From CAZKWY01 sp964556655 (GTDB taxonomy: Bacteria > Patescibacteriota > Minisyncoccia > Portnoybacterales > UBA2143): DNA of 20,551 nt. This document shows positions 1 to 7,935 of this stretch, in pieces. Where the stretch lies: assembly GCA_964556655.1 (NCBI GenBank), contig CAZKWY010000013.1:1-20551 (forward strand), written 5' to 3'. A program made the position numbers and the translations under genes. Positions within the stretch are counted from its first letter, which is position 1. Every line of letters begins with the position of its first letter. Under the pieces are notes generated by a model. That model saw nothing but the letters and a program-made list of their open reading frames with translations, had not been told where the DNA came from and ran no database searches.

Positions 1-4
1 AAAA

Positions 5-56
5 TGACAGTCCTTCAAGGACTGTCAAAAAAGGACTGTCCTAGAATGACAGTCCT
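5..56. repeat. Tandem pair of inverted repeats built on GACAGTCCT
   Basis: Two hairpin-forming units lie in the first 56 bases. Unit 1 has 11-base arms (5-15 and 17-27) that are perfectly complementary around a single base. Unit 2 has 9-base arms AGGACTGTC (32-40) and GACAGTCCT (48-56) around a 7-base loop. The word GACAGTCCT or its complement thus occurs four times in alternating orientation. No T-run follows on the plus strand, so it is not a plus-strand terminator. On the minus strand unit 1 is followed by TTTT at the window edge, so a minus-strand terminator is possible. A dispersed REP-like palindrome is the other option. Confidence 0.8.
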
Positions 57-77
57 CGGGGTGGTTGTAGACGCGGC

Positions 78-1244
78 ATGGAATCATTGCGCAATATGGA
101 GGTGGCTAATGAACGTGTTCTTTTAAGGGCTGATTTTAACGTGCCTCTAAGCGAAAAGGGAGAAGTGGAAGAAAAGGGTGATTGGCGTTTGGAAGCGACT
201 CTGTCGACGATTAATTATCTTTTAAGGAAGAAAGCCAAATTAATTATTATTGCTCATCTAGGAAGGCCCCATGGGAAAACGGTAGCAAGGCTTAAACTTG
301 ACCCTGTCGCCAAAAGATTGAGCGAATTGCTGCATCGGCCAGTGGTTAAATTAGAAAATTGTTTAGGGGAAAAAGTGGAGCGGACTATAGAAGATATGTC
401 GCCAGGAGATATTATTCTTTTGGAAAATATTCGTTTTTATGCCGAAGAGAAAGAAAACGATCCTCTTTTTGCCAAAAAACTAGCCGAATTAGGAGATATT
501 TATGTTAACGATGCTTTTGGCACTTGCCATCGGGCCCATGCTTCTATTGTCGGCATCCCCAAATATCTGCCTAAGGCGGCAGGCTTTCTTTTAGATAAGG
601 AGATAAGAGCGCTTTCTAGAGTTTTAGAAAAACCTGTTCATCCTTTGACTGTAATTATCGGCGGGGCGAAAATTTCTACTAAAATAAAAGTAATTCAAGC
701 GTTTCTAGAAAGAGTTGATAATTTAATTCTAGGCGGCGCTTTAGCTAATACCGTCATTAGCGCTAAGGGCTTTGCCATCGGCAAGTCAGTTAGCGAGAAA
801 GAAATGATAGAGGAAATTAAGAAATTGAAGCTAACCGATACCAAGCTTCATATTCCTTTAGATGCTGTAGTCTCTAAGAATAGTTCAGGCAAAGCTCCTT
901 CGCGAGTCGCGCCTATTGGCAAGACCAAGGAAGAAGAAATGATTTTAGATGTTGGGCCTGACACTTGCCGTCTTTACAGTGATGTTATTAAGCAATCCAA
1001 AATGATTATTTGGAATGGGCCTATGGGCCTGTTCGAAGTAGGAGTTTTTGCTTCAGGAAGCATTGAAATAGCTAAGGCGGTAGCTCAAAGCAGCGCTTTT
1101 TCTGTCGTCGGGGGCGGAGATACCGCCCGTCTCTTAGAAGATTTAAGTTTAGTTGACGAGATGAACCATATTTCTACGGGCGGCGGGGCTATGCTTAAAT
1201 TTCTGGCAGGCGAAGAATTGCCCGGACTGAAAGCTTTGAAATAA
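78..1244 (+). CDS. pgk: Phosphoglycerate kinase
   Basis: Cytoplasmic glycolytic enzyme that transfers the acyl phosphate of 1,3-bisphosphoglycerate to ADP, giving ATP and 3-phosphoglycerate. At 388 residues it has the usual bacterial length. The 3-phosphoglycerate site is visible as RADFNVP (17-23), HLGRP (60-64) and VNDAFGTCHRAHAS (143-156). The hinge and nucleotide side shows GGAKISTK (195-202), and the phosphate-binding GGGDTA (345-350) and STGGGA (366-371) follow. The ATG at 78 gives the expected N-terminus, with about 16 residues before the substrate Arg17. No clear Shine-Dalgarno or promoter is visible upstream. The gene leads a same-strand group with recJ (26 bases away) and rnhA. If this is a reduced-metabolism CPR cell, it is one of its few ATP-yielding steps; that part is inference. 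Confidence 0.97.
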   Translation: MESLRNMEVANERVLLRADFNVPLSEKGEVEEKGDWRLEATLSTINYLLRKKAKLIIIAHLGRPHGKTVARLKLDPVAKRLSELLHRPVVKLENCLGEKVERTIEDMSPGDIILLENIRFYAEEKENDPLFAKKLAELGDIYVNDAFGTCHRAHASIVGIPKYLPKAAGFLLDKEIRALSRVLEKPVHPLTVIIGGAKISTKIKVIQAFLERVDNLILGGALANTVISAKGFAIGKSVSEKEMIEEIKKLKLTDTKLHIPLDAVVSKNSSGKAPSRVAPIGKTKEEEMILDVGPDTCRLYSDVIKQSKMIIWNGPMGLFEVGVFASGSIEIAKAVAQSSAFSVVGGGDTARLLEDLSLVDEMNHISTGGGAMLKFLAGEELPGLKALK

Positions 1245-1270
1245 TTTTAAGCTGAGATTGTTATTCAAAA

Positions 1271-3031
1271 ATGAACTGGAAAGTAAAACCTAAAGCGCCA
1301 AGCGCTTTTTTAAAAAAATTTTCTAACTTCTCTCCCTTAATAGTTCAACTTTTATATAATCGTTCATTGTTGACCGAAAAAGAGGCAGAGGAATTTTTTG
1401 ATCCTGATTTTAAAAGTCATGTTTATGACCCTTTTTTGTTAAAAGATATGGATAAGGCGGTAAAGCGCATCCTTAAGGCCATAGAAAAAAAAGAATCTAT
1501 TGCTATTTTCGGAGATTTTGACGCTGACGGCGTTTGTTCTTCAGCTATTATTTTTTTTGCTCTTAAGTCACTAGGCGTTGAAAAAATTGATATCTATATT
1601 CCTGATCGAGATAAAGAAAATCACGGCTTTAACAAAGAAGCGATAGCATATTTAGCAGGATTAGGCACCAGAGTAATCATTTCGGTAGATTGTGGAAGTT
1701 CGGAAAAGGATGCTCAATGCCTCAAGGAGGCAGAAGGGCTAGGTTTAGATTTTATCATTACCGATCATCATGAAACTGGAAGGTTCGTTCCCAAGGCAGA
1801 GGCTTTAGTCAATCCTTTACAGAAAGGAGATTTGTATCCTTTTAAAGATTTAGCTGGCGCCGGCGTTGCTTACAAGTTGGCCCGCGCTTTGTTTAAGAAA
1901 AAAGGCGATCCTGAGAATCTTAGCAAATGGTTGTTGGATCTTACAGCGTTGGCTACAGTAGCCGATATGCAAAGCATTATTGGAGAGAACCGAACTTTAG
2001 TAAGGTATGGCTTAGGGGTAATGGCGCAGACAAAATGGATCGGTTTGCAGAAATTAATGGAGGTGGCTGGCGTTAGTCCTCAAGTGATAAAGCGTTCTTT
2101 GGACGGAGAAGCTCCTAGAACTAATCTAGATACTGCTACCCTAGGTTTTGTTTTGGGCCCGCGTTTAAATGCGGCCGGCAGAATGGATCATGCTAATGTT
2201 TCTTTTGAGCTTTTGACTTCTTTTGACAGGCAAGAGGCGGAGAGACTAGCTAAACAGATTGACCGAAACAACACAGACAGGCAAAGTTTAACCGTTAAGC
2301 TTTACCAAGAGATTGAAGATAAAATTGCTGGCTATCAAGAAATGCCTAGTTTGATTTTTGAAGGCAGTCCGTATTGGCCGAAAGGATTGCTGGGGCTAGC
2401 AGCTGGAAAAATTATGGAGAAATATCGGCGGCCGGCCGTTATTTATCATGAAAACGAGCGTTTAATTCATGCCTCTTGCCGAAGCATCGCGGAGTTTGAT
2501 TTAATGGAGACTCTTAATCAATGCGCTGATTATTTTGAGGATTTTGGAGGAAGATTCCAGACGGGCGGTTTTAAGTCTACTAAAGAAAATTTAGAAAAAA
2601 TCAAAGAGGCCTTTGAAGAAGCGGCCCAAAAACAGCTTGCCGGAAAGGACTTGACTCCTTGCCTTGAAATAGAAACGGAGCTTTCATTGGCAGATCTTAA
2701 TTTTCAAAATTACTACAAAATAGCCAATTTTGCCCCTTTTGGCCGAGCTAATCCTAAACCGCTTTTTCTATCGAAGAATTTAGAAGTTCTTGATTTAAGA
2801 AAAGTAGGCAATAATGGCGGACATTTGAAAATGGAGCTGGCTATGTTTGACGATGATTTTAAAGTCGCGCAGAACGTTAAAACCATAGGCTTTGGCATGG
2901 GGGAATGGACGGAAAAAATAAAAAAAGGAGATTTGATAGACGTAGTTTTTGAAATGATTGTCAATGAATGGAATAATAACCGTAGCTTGGAAATGAAAAT
3001 CGTAGATTTAAAACATATTCATAAGCATTAA
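1271..3031 (+). CDS. recJ: Single-stranded-DNA-specific exonuclease RecJ
   Basis: 5'-3' single-strand DNA exonuclease of the DHH superfamily, acting in recombination and mismatch or excision repair. The 586 residues show the family core in order: GDFDADGV (81-88), SVDCG (138-142), the DHH triad (165-167), TVAD (229-232), the linker motif GPRLNAAGRM (296-305), the DHHA1 domain (about 355-460) and a C-terminal OB-fold (about 465-586) with PFGRANPKPLF (489-499). The metal-binding aspartates all appear to be present. One oddity: the DHHA1 motif usually written GGHxxAAGF reads GGRFQTGGF (426-434), replacing the usual His by Arg. The gene is followed after 3 bases by rnhA, so the two are probably co-transcribed. 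No Shine-Dalgarno sequence is seen; the ATG at 1271 gives a normal RecJ N-terminus. Confidence 0.95.
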   Translation: MNWKVKPKAPSAFLKKFSNFSPLIVQLLYNRSLLTEKEAEEFFDPDFKSHVYDPFLLKDMDKAVKRILKAIEKKESIAIFGDFDADGVCSSAIIFFALKSLGVEKIDIYIPDRDKENHGFNKEAIAYLAGLGTRVIISVDCGSSEKDAQCLKEAEGLGLDFIITDHHETGRFVPKAEALVNPLQKGDLYPFKDLAGAGVAYKLARALFKKKGDPENLSKWLLDLTALATVADMQSIIGENRTLVRYGLGVMAQTKWIGLQKLMEVAGVSPQVIKRSLDGEAPRTNLDTATLGFVLGPRLNAAGRMDHANVSFELLTSFDRQEAERLAKQIDRNNTDRQSLTVKLYQEIEDKIAGYQEMPSLIFEGSPYWPKGLLGLAAGKIMEKYRRPAVIYHENERLIHASCRSIAEFDLMETLNQCADYFEDFGGRFQTGGFKSTKENLEKIKEAFEEAAQKQLAGKDLTPCLEIETELSLADLNFQNYYKIANFAPFGRANPKPLFLSKNLEVLDLRKVGNNGGHLKMELAMFDDDFKVAQNVKTIGFGMGEWTEKIKKGDLIDVVFEMIVNEWNNNRSLEMKIVDLKHIHKH

Positions 3032-3034
3032 AAA

Positions 3035-3475
3035 ATGAATTATCAAATTTATGCCGATGGAGGATCGCGCGGTAATCCCGGGCCTGCCGCTGTAGGGGTA
3101 GTAATCAAAAAAGACGGCCAAACAGTTAAGAGATACGCTCATTGTTTAGGCAAAACAACTAACAACGAAGCAGAATATCAAGCAGTAATCTTTGCTTTAA
3201 AAAAGGTAAAGTTTCTTTTTGGCAAAGAAAGCGCCAAGCAGATGATAATAGATTTTTTTCTGGACAGCGAATTGGTAGTCAAGCAGTTAAATCATCAATA
3301 TAAGATCAAAGACGAAAACCTCCAGTCTCTTTTTATTAGTGCCTGGAATTTGCTTTTAGATTTTAAAAAAGTTTCTTTTAGCCATATTCCAAGAGAGGAG
3401 AACAAAGAAGCTGACCGTTTGCTCAACGAAGCTCTTAACGGGCAGGCGGGCGTTTCTTCTCTGCCTGGAGTTTGA
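3035..3475 (+). CDS. rnhA: Ribonuclease HI family protein
   Basis: Cytoplasmic endonuclease that cuts the RNA strand of RNA-DNA hybrids (R-loops, primer remnants). The 146-residue protein is an RNase H fold with all four carboxylates: Asp8 in YADGGSRGNPGP, Glu47 in TTNNEAEY, Asp77 in LDSELVV and Asp127 in REENKEADRL. The NNEAEY and HIPREENKEAD wording resembles the compact archaeal or Bacillus-type RNase HI rather than the E. coli enzyme, and no hybrid-binding N-terminal domain is present. It starts 3 bases after recJ with no Shine-Dalgarno of its own, which suggests translational coupling. It ends with a TGA stop, showing that UGA is read as termination here. About 75 bases downstream begins the separately promoted RNase P RNA. 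Confidence 0.93.
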   Translation: MNYQIYADGGSRGNPGPAAVGVVIKKDGQTVKRYAHCLGKTTNNEAEYQAVIFALKKVKFLFGKESAKQMIIDFFLDSELVVKQLNHQYKIKDENLQSLFISAWNLLLDFKKVSFSHIPREENKEADRLLNEALNGQAGVSSLPGV

Positions 3476-3515
3476 TTTTTAAGATTAAGGCGTTAATAAA
3501 GGGCGAGCTTGCTTA

Positions 3516-3544
3516 TTGACAGATTATTTTTTAAATGCTAAAAT
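3516..3544 (+). promoter_or_regulatory. Promoter of rnpB
   Basis: A near-perfect sigma70-type promoter: -35 TTGACA at 3516-3521, a 17-base spacer, and -10 TAAAAT at 3539-3544. The expected start, about 7 bases downstream, falls at 3551-3552, directly before the first base of the P1 helix of RNase P RNA (3553). It is the strongest promoter by consensus in the window. Confidence 0.85.
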
Positions 3545-3551
3545 TAGAATA

Positions 3552-3955
3552 TCCAAGCAAGCAGGCAGTTGCTCTGCGAATATTTTTTTCGCGGAGAGGA
3601 AAGTCCGGGCACCCTAAAATATTTTAGAAGAAGGCAGTGGGTAACGCCCACCGTGTCGTATTTTCGGCATAGGGAAAGTGCCACAGAGACCATACTTCTT
3701 CGCTCTTAGGGGAGTTCTCCTAAAGCGAGGTAAAGGTGAAAAGTGAGGGTTTAAGACCCCTCTCTCTGCGGGGAAACTCGCCAGAGTGGTAAACCCTGCC
3801 TGGTGCAAGAGCAAACTAGGCTTTGGCTTTAAAGAGCTTAAGGCCTAGGAAAAGTGGCTCGCTTTTGAGTCAGCCAGTAATGGCTGATCTAGATAAATGA
3901 CTGCCACTCCGCCTTTGGCGGAATACAGAACCCGGCTTATAGCTTGCTTGGGTTT
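3552..3955 (+). ncRNA. rnpB: RNase P RNA, bacterial class A
   Basis: Catalytic RNA of ribonuclease P, which removes 5' leaders from pre-tRNAs. The ends pair as helix P1: CCAAGCAAGC (3553-3562) is perfectly complementary to GCTTGCTTGG (3942-3951). The universal core is visible: GAGAGGAAAGTCCGGGC (3594-3610) near the 5' side, ACAGAGACCATA (about 3683-3694), the GGTAAAGGTGAAA segment (about 3729-3741), GGTAAACCC with CTGCCTGGTGCAAGAG downstream (about 3788-3811), and the 3' ACAGAACCCGGCTTA (3925-3938) that pairs with the GTCCGGGC region. About 400 nt is typical for class A. It has its own promoter and ends in a U8 tract. The 5' end comes from the promoter and P1; the exact 3' end is estimated. 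Confidence 0.95.
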
Positions 3956-3960
3956 TTTTT
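3942..3960 (+). terminator. 3' end and U-tract of rnpB
   Basis: The 3' strand of helix P1 (3942-3951) is followed at once by a run of eight T residues (3953-3960). No local hairpin precedes it, so the RNA strand pairing with the transcript's own 5' end would have to act as the terminator stem. It separates rnpB from the glycan gene starting at 4015. Confidence 0.6.
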
Positions 3961-4014
3961 ATTCCAAAATTATCTAGTTGATTTTGCCTTAATAATTAGT
4001 TAGGATAAGGATAA

Positions 4015-5445
4015 ATGAAAAAATCAGAATTAATTTTTACCGCTATTTTAGTGCCCGCAGACTTCTTGATGCTTTTAGCGGCTGGCTTAACTGCTTATTT
4101 TATTAGAACTCATGAAATAGTCAGCGGCTATCGGCCGGTGCTTTTTTATATCAACCTGCCTTTGGGCAGGTATTTTATGCTGGTGATAACAATGGCCATT
4201 GTAATGTTGATTGTTTTTGCTTTGGTCGGTCTTTACCAGATAAAAATAAGACGCTATCTTTTAGAGGATCTTTCTAAAATTATTATTGGCGTTTCCGCCG
4301 GGGCAATGGGTTTAGTGCTGTATATCTTTCTAGCCAGAGAATGGTTTGAGTCCCGCTTTATTATCGTGGTAGGCTGGCTCTTGGCCATCATCTTTGTTTT
4401 TCTGGGTCGTTTTTTGGTCGGAAGAGCGCAGAGATATTTTTCTAAAAAGACCCTTTTTGGTTCGCATTCTGTTTTAATTATTGGGCGAGACGGCATTAGC
4501 CGCCGGATAAGTAAAATCATTAAAGAAGATCCCTCCTTGGGTTATCGCTTGGCGGACGTGATGGAAGAATTAGATATTGGCGAAGTAAGGCAAAGAACAG
4601 ACAAAAAGCAAATAGAAGAAGTTATTTTAGCTGATCCTGACTGGCCAAGAGAAAGAGTTTTACGGTTGGTTGATTTTTGCGAAAACAATCATTTAATTTT
4701 TAAATTTGTGCCTAATCTTTTTCAAACCCTAACTATTAATACCCGCGCTGAAACATTAGAAACCATCCCCTTAATAGAAATAAAGAGGAGCGCGTTGGAT
4801 GGCTGGGGAAGAATTATTAAAAGACTTTTTGATATTGTTTTTGCTTTTCTTTTTCTTTTTGTCTTTTCTCCTGTTCATCTTTTGATCGCCTTGTTAATTA
4901 AGCTGGACAGTCCCGGCCCGATCATCTACAAAGACTACCGCTATGGCTACCGGAAGAAAAAATTTGTTTTTTATAAGTTTCGTTCTATGCGGGCAGATCT
5001 TTGTGACGGGGAGTTTGGAACCAAAAAGGGCAATCAAATGTTGAAAAAAATGGAGAGCGACCATGAGAAAAATTTGCGCCAAGGAAGCCCTTTGCACAAA
5101 ATTGAGGACGATCCTCGCATTACCAAGATAGGCCGTTTTTTGCGTAAATATTCGCTTGATGAGCTGCCTCAATTTTTGAATGTTTTAAAAGGAGATATGA
5201 GCGTTGTCGGTTATCGCCCTCATATGTCTTATGAGGTGGAAAGGTACGAAACGCGCCACCAAAAAATGTTTTGCGCCAAGCCTGGGGTTACTGGACTAGC
5301 GCAGATTTCCGGCCGCAGCGATCTTGACTTTGACGAAGAAGTCCGACTAGATCTTTTCTATATTGAAAACTGGTCCTTTTTTTTAGATATCATTATTATC
5401 ATTAAGACTCTTTTTGTGGTGTTTTTTAAAGGACATAAAAATTAA
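4015..5445 (+). CDS. Polyprenyl-phosphate sugar-1-phosphate transferase (WbaP/WcaJ-like)
   Basis: Integral membrane enzyme that starts glycan assembly by moving a sugar-1-phosphate from a nucleotide sugar onto undecaprenyl phosphate. The 476 residues show an N-terminal membrane region (helices near 9-30, 52-74, 87-105, 115-135), a CoA_binding_3-like cytoplasmic domain (about 150-260), and the C-terminal bacterial sugar transferase domain. That last part begins with KRLFDIVFAF (269-278), a re-entrant or membrane helix to about 295, then KFRSMRAD (321-328), the catalytic Asp382-Glu383 pair in SLDELPQFLNVLKGDMSVVG, and KPGVTGLAQISGR (422-434). A weak purine-rich AGGATAAGGAT lies just before the ATG. 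It heads the glycan cluster, and the GT4 gene starts 16 bases after it. The sugar cannot be read from sequence. Confidence 0.92.
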   Translation: MKKSELIFTAILVPADFLMLLAAGLTAYFIRTHEIVSGYRPVLFYINLPLGRYFMLVITMAIVMLIVFALVGLYQIKIRRYLLEDLSKIIIGVSAGAMGLVLYIFLAREWFESRFIIVVGWLLAIIFVFLGRFLVGRAQRYFSKKTLFGSHSVLIIGRDGISRRISKIIKEDPSLGYRLADVMEELDIGEVRQRTDKKQIEEVILADPDWPRERVLRLVDFCENNHLIFKFVPNLFQTLTINTRAETLETIPLIEIKRSALDGWGRIIKRLFDIVFAFLFLFVFSPVHLLIALLIKLDSPGPIIYKDYRYGYRKKKFVFYKFRSMRADLCDGEFGTKKGNQMLKKMESDHEKNLRQGSPLHKIEDDPRITKIGRFLRKYSLDELPQFLNVLKGDMSVVGYRPHMSYEVERYETRHQKMFCAKPGVTGLAQISGRSDLDFDEEVRLDLFYIENWSFFLDIIIIIKTLFVVFFKGHKN

Positions 5446-5461
5446 AGGTGATTTTTAAAAA

Positions 5462-6550
5462 ATGAGGATAGCTTTGGTTCATGATTATCTAATCCAATAT
5501 GGCGGAGCAGAAAGAGTTTTAGAGTCTTTGTGCCATCTTTTCCCGGAAGCGCCTATCTATACTTTGCTTTATGACAGGGGAAATACTGGCGCGGCTTTTG
5601 AAGGCCGAAAGATTTATACTTCTTTTTTGCAAAAAGCCCCTTTAGCCAAATCTCATCATCGCTCCTTTTTGATGTTGATGCCTATCACTGTCGAGCAGTT
5701 TGATTTTTCCAAATATGACCTAATCATCTCTGACTCTCACAGCTATGCCAAAGGAGTTATCATTCCGTCCCACGCCCGTCATATCTGTTATTGCCATACT
5801 CCCATCCGCTATGCTTGGGATGATTGCCATAAATACATAGAGGATTTTAGATACCCCGGCTTAATTAAGAAATTTATTCCTTTCCTTATGAACTATATTA
5901 GGCTGTGGGATGAGCAGTCTGTCCAAGGAGTAGATCGCTTTATCGCTAATTCTCGTTTTGTTTCCCAGAGGATTAAAAAATATTATCGTCGTTCTTCAAG
6001 GGTGATCTATCCGCCGGTCAAGACTAAATTTTTCTATGCCGTTAAAAAACCGGCTGACTATTTTTTAATGGTGGGTCGTTTTCTTCCTTACAAACATTTT
6101 TCTTTAGCTATCAAAGTCTTTAACGAGTTAGGCTGGCCTTTAAAAATTATTGGCGATGGCCCGGAGGCGGAAAAACTAAAAAAACAAGCGAGGTCAAATA
6201 TAGAATTTGTTGGTTTAGTTTCAGAGTCTCAATTAAGAAATTACTATGCTTATTGTCAGGCGCTGATTTTTCCCCAAGAAGAAGACTTTGGCATTGTGGC
6301 GGTAGAGGCTATGGCTTCTGGCCGCCCAGTTATCGCTTACGGCGCTGGCGGCGCCCTCGAAATTATTGAACCGGGGATAACCGGTCTTTTCTTCAGAGAA
6401 CAAACGCCAGCCTCATTAAAGAAAACACTGCTTTCTTTTGAGCCAAGCCGTTTTGACTCTTTTTTGATCAAAGAAAAAGCTGCGCGGTTTGACGAAGAAA
6501 ATTTTCGAAGCCATATGCGGGATTTTATTAATTCTTTCTATAAAACATGA
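5462..6550 (+). CDS. GT4 family glycosyltransferase
   Basis: Retaining GT-B glycosyltransferase expected to add a sugar from a nucleotide donor to the lipid-linked acceptor made by the preceding enzyme. The 362-residue protein starts with the typical MRIALVHDYL strand and a glycine-rich acceptor loop (YGGAER, 13-18). CHTPIRYAWD (111-120) and IANSRFVSQ (161-169) are seen in WbaZ-type mannosyltransferases. The donor domain has GRFLPYKHF (205-213), GDGPE (231-235) and the EX7E pair Glu274/Glu282 within EEDFGIVAVEAMASGRPVIA. A Shine-Dalgarno-like AGGTGA lies about 10 bases upstream. The stop overlaps the next start as ATGA, indicating coupled translation. It resembles mannosyltransferases most, but donor and linkage are unproven. 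Confidence 0.92.
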   Translation: MRIALVHDYLIQYGGAERVLESLCHLFPEAPIYTLLYDRGNTGAAFEGRKIYTSFLQKAPLAKSHHRSFLMLMPITVEQFDFSKYDLIISDSHSYAKGVIIPSHARHICYCHTPIRYAWDDCHKYIEDFRYPGLIKKFIPFLMNYIRLWDEQSVQGVDRFIANSRFVSQRIKKYYRRSSRVIYPPVKTKFFYAVKKPADYFLMVGRFLPYKHFSLAIKVFNELGWPLKIIGDGPEAEKLKKQARSNIEFVGLVSESQLRNYYAYCQALIFPQEEDFGIVAVEAMASGRPVIAYGAGGALEIIEPGITGLFFREQTPASLKKTLLSFEPSRFDSFLIKEKAARFDEENFRSHMRDFINSFYKT

Positions 6551-7698
6551 ACTTGGGAATAGACATCCGGGTGCTGACAAGGGGGACGCGGACCGGCGTA
6601 GAAGAGTATACGATTAATCTCTTAAAACACCTTTTGCCTCTTGAGCCTTCTCTTAACGTTCGTCTTTTTTATAATGGTTTTTTAAAAAGAAAGCCTCATT
6701 ATCGCTGGATGGACCTCCCCAATGTCAGGATCATGGATTTTAGGATTCCTAATCGTTTTTTCTTTGTTTCCGCGCGCTGTCTGAGCTATCCTAAAATAGA
6801 CAAACTGATAGGAGGAACGGAAGTTTATTTTAACCCCCATTTTTTTCTGGCGCCTGTTTCTGGCTCTTGTCGCAAAATCAATACTTTCCACGATCTTTCT
6901 TTTGAGCGCTACCCGGAATTTTTTTCTTGGCGCAAGCGCCTTTGGCAGAGCTTTTTAATGAACGCCCGGCGCGAAGCGCTAAGAGCGGATAAAATTATTG
7001 CGGTTTCTCATTCTACCAAAGAAGATCTAGTCAATCTTTATGGTATTGACGAGAAAAAAATAGAGGTTATTTATCTAGGCGTGGCAGAGTCTTTTTTAAA
7101 GCAGGACAGGACAGATCTTTCTTATCTAAAAAAAGTAAAGGAAAAATATCGCTTGCCGAAAAATTTCATTCTCTATTTTGGCACTATTGAGCCTCGCAAG
7201 AATCTTTTAGGATTGATCAAATCTTTCGAGCTGGCTAAAGAAAAAAACCCCTCTTCGTTTTGCGATCTCAAACTAGTAATGGCAGGGGCGAGAGGATGGC
7301 TTTGCCAAGATATTTTTAAGGCAGTCAGCCGATCAAAATATTCGCCGGATATTTTTTTGCCTGGTTTTATTGAAGAAGAAGATAAGCCCGCTCTTTATTC
7401 GCTGGCGAAATTGTTTGTTTATCCAAGCTTCTTTGAGGGTTTCGGTTTTCCGCCCTTGGAGGCTATGGCTTGTGGAGTGCCAGTGATTACTTCCTCTAGC
7501 GCTTCTTTGCCCGAAGTGGCAGGAAAAGCCGGTCTTATGGTGGATGTTTCTTTTATTGACGAAATGGCTTGGGCAATAGAAGAAGTCTTAACTAATCGTC
7601 AATTAGAAGAAAAATTAGTTAAGGAGGGCAGGAACCAAGCAAAGAAATTTTCTTGGCAGGAATGCGCTCGCAAAACAGCTAAAGCTATTGCTTCATAA
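6547..7698 (+). CDS. GT4 family glycosyltransferase
   Basis: Second GT-B glycosyltransferase of the cluster, 383 residues. The N-terminus has the GT4 strand MNLGIDIRVL and the glycine loop RTGVEEY (15-21). FHDLSFERYP (114-123) and IAVSHSTKEDL (151-161) mark the acceptor domain. The donor domain begins with FGTIEPRKNL (211-220) and ends with FFEGFGFPPLEAMACG, where Glu297 and Glu305 form the EX7E pair. The GTIEPRKN and EGFGFPPLEA wording is typical of mannosyl- or rhamnosyltransferases in O-antigen and exopolysaccharide clusters. It overlaps the preceding gene by 4 bases, so translation is probably coupled. The stop is followed by a strong hairpin that has a T-run only on the minus strand; it may still stabilise this mRNA's 3' end. 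Confidence 0.92.
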   Translation: MNLGIDIRVLTRGTRTGVEEYTINLLKHLLPLEPSLNVRLFYNGFLKRKPHYRWMDLPNVRIMDFRIPNRFFFVSARCLSYPKIDKLIGGTEVYFNPHFFLAPVSGSCRKINTFHDLSFERYPEFFSWRKRLWQSFLMNARREALRADKIIAVSHSTKEDLVNLYGIDEKKIEVIYLGVAESFLKQDRTDLSYLKKVKEKYRLPKNFILYFGTIEPRKNLLGLIKSFELAKEKNPSSFCDLKLVMAGARGWLCQDIFKAVSRSKYSPDIFLPGFIEEEDKPALYSLAKLFVYPSFFEGFGFPPLEAMACGVPVITSSSASLPEVAGKAGLMVDVSFIDEMAWAIEEVLTNRQLEEKLVKEGRNQAKKFSWQECARKTAKAIAS

Positions 7699-7725
7699 AA
7701 AAGCGGCCTATTTAATAGGCCGCTT
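7697..7725 (-). terminator. Intrinsic terminator of the minus-strand 53-codon gene
   Basis: The 25-base segment 7701-7725 is a perfect inverted repeat with 11-base arms (AAGCGGCCTAT and its complement) and a 3-base loop. Read on the minus strand it runs into TTTTTT (7702-7697), a standard Rho-independent terminator, 6 bases beyond the stop of the 53-codon gene. On the plus strand it lies 2 bases after the glycosyltransferase stop but lacks a T-run. Confidence 0.85.
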
Positions 7726-7730
7726 GAAGG

Positions 7731-7892
7731 CTAGCTATGGCGCAGAATTGTTCTGGCCATCTTTCGGCCTTTGCTGGCTAAAGTCGACAAAGGGCTAAAA
7801 GAATGGAAGAGAATCTTTGCGGCAATCGCTCCGAGGAATGATGCCCCAAAAATCGTTTTAACAATTTCTAGAGCTAGGCTCAGATTCTCCAT
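7731..7892 (-). CDS. Small hypothetical membrane protein, 53 residues
   Basis: Unrecognised small gene, not overlapped by any credible plus-strand gene. The reading frame (ATG at 7892-7890, TAG at 7733-7731) has unusually complete signals. A strong GGAGGA Shine-Dalgarno (7903-7898) sits 5 bases before ATG, a consensus-like minus-strand promoter lies at 7964-7936, and an intrinsic terminator begins 6 bases after the stop. The protein has a short N-terminus MENLSLALEIVK and one hydrophobic helix of about 18-20 residues (10-29, with small residues Gly16, Ala17, Gly21, Ala22, Ala24, Ala25 on it). A basic tail follows (SKGRKMARTILRHS, 40-53). The topology suggests a single-pass inner membrane peptide with a positive tail. 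Toxin-like, holin-like or membrane-complex subunit roles are all possible and none is shown. Confidence 0.75.
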   Translation of the reverse strand: MENLSLALEIVKTIFGASFLGAIAAKILFHSFSPLSTLASKGRKMARTILRHS

Positions 7893-7935
7893 TGCTATCC
7901 TCCTTTTTTATTGTTAGTTTATTGTGCCTTCTCTA

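Noticed and set aside
1..60. CRISPR array at the left edge
   Set aside because: The repeats are short, palindromic and alternate in orientation, without regular spacers or cas genes.
3614..3814. 66-codon minus-strand frame
   Set aside because: It lies wholly inside the RNase P RNA, which explains the conserved sequence.
3978..4006. TTGATT-17-TAGGAT as promoter of the glycan cluster
   Set aside because: Both boxes match at only four of six positions in an AT-rich spacer; too weak to list as a feature, although the cluster needs some promoter after the rnpB terminator.
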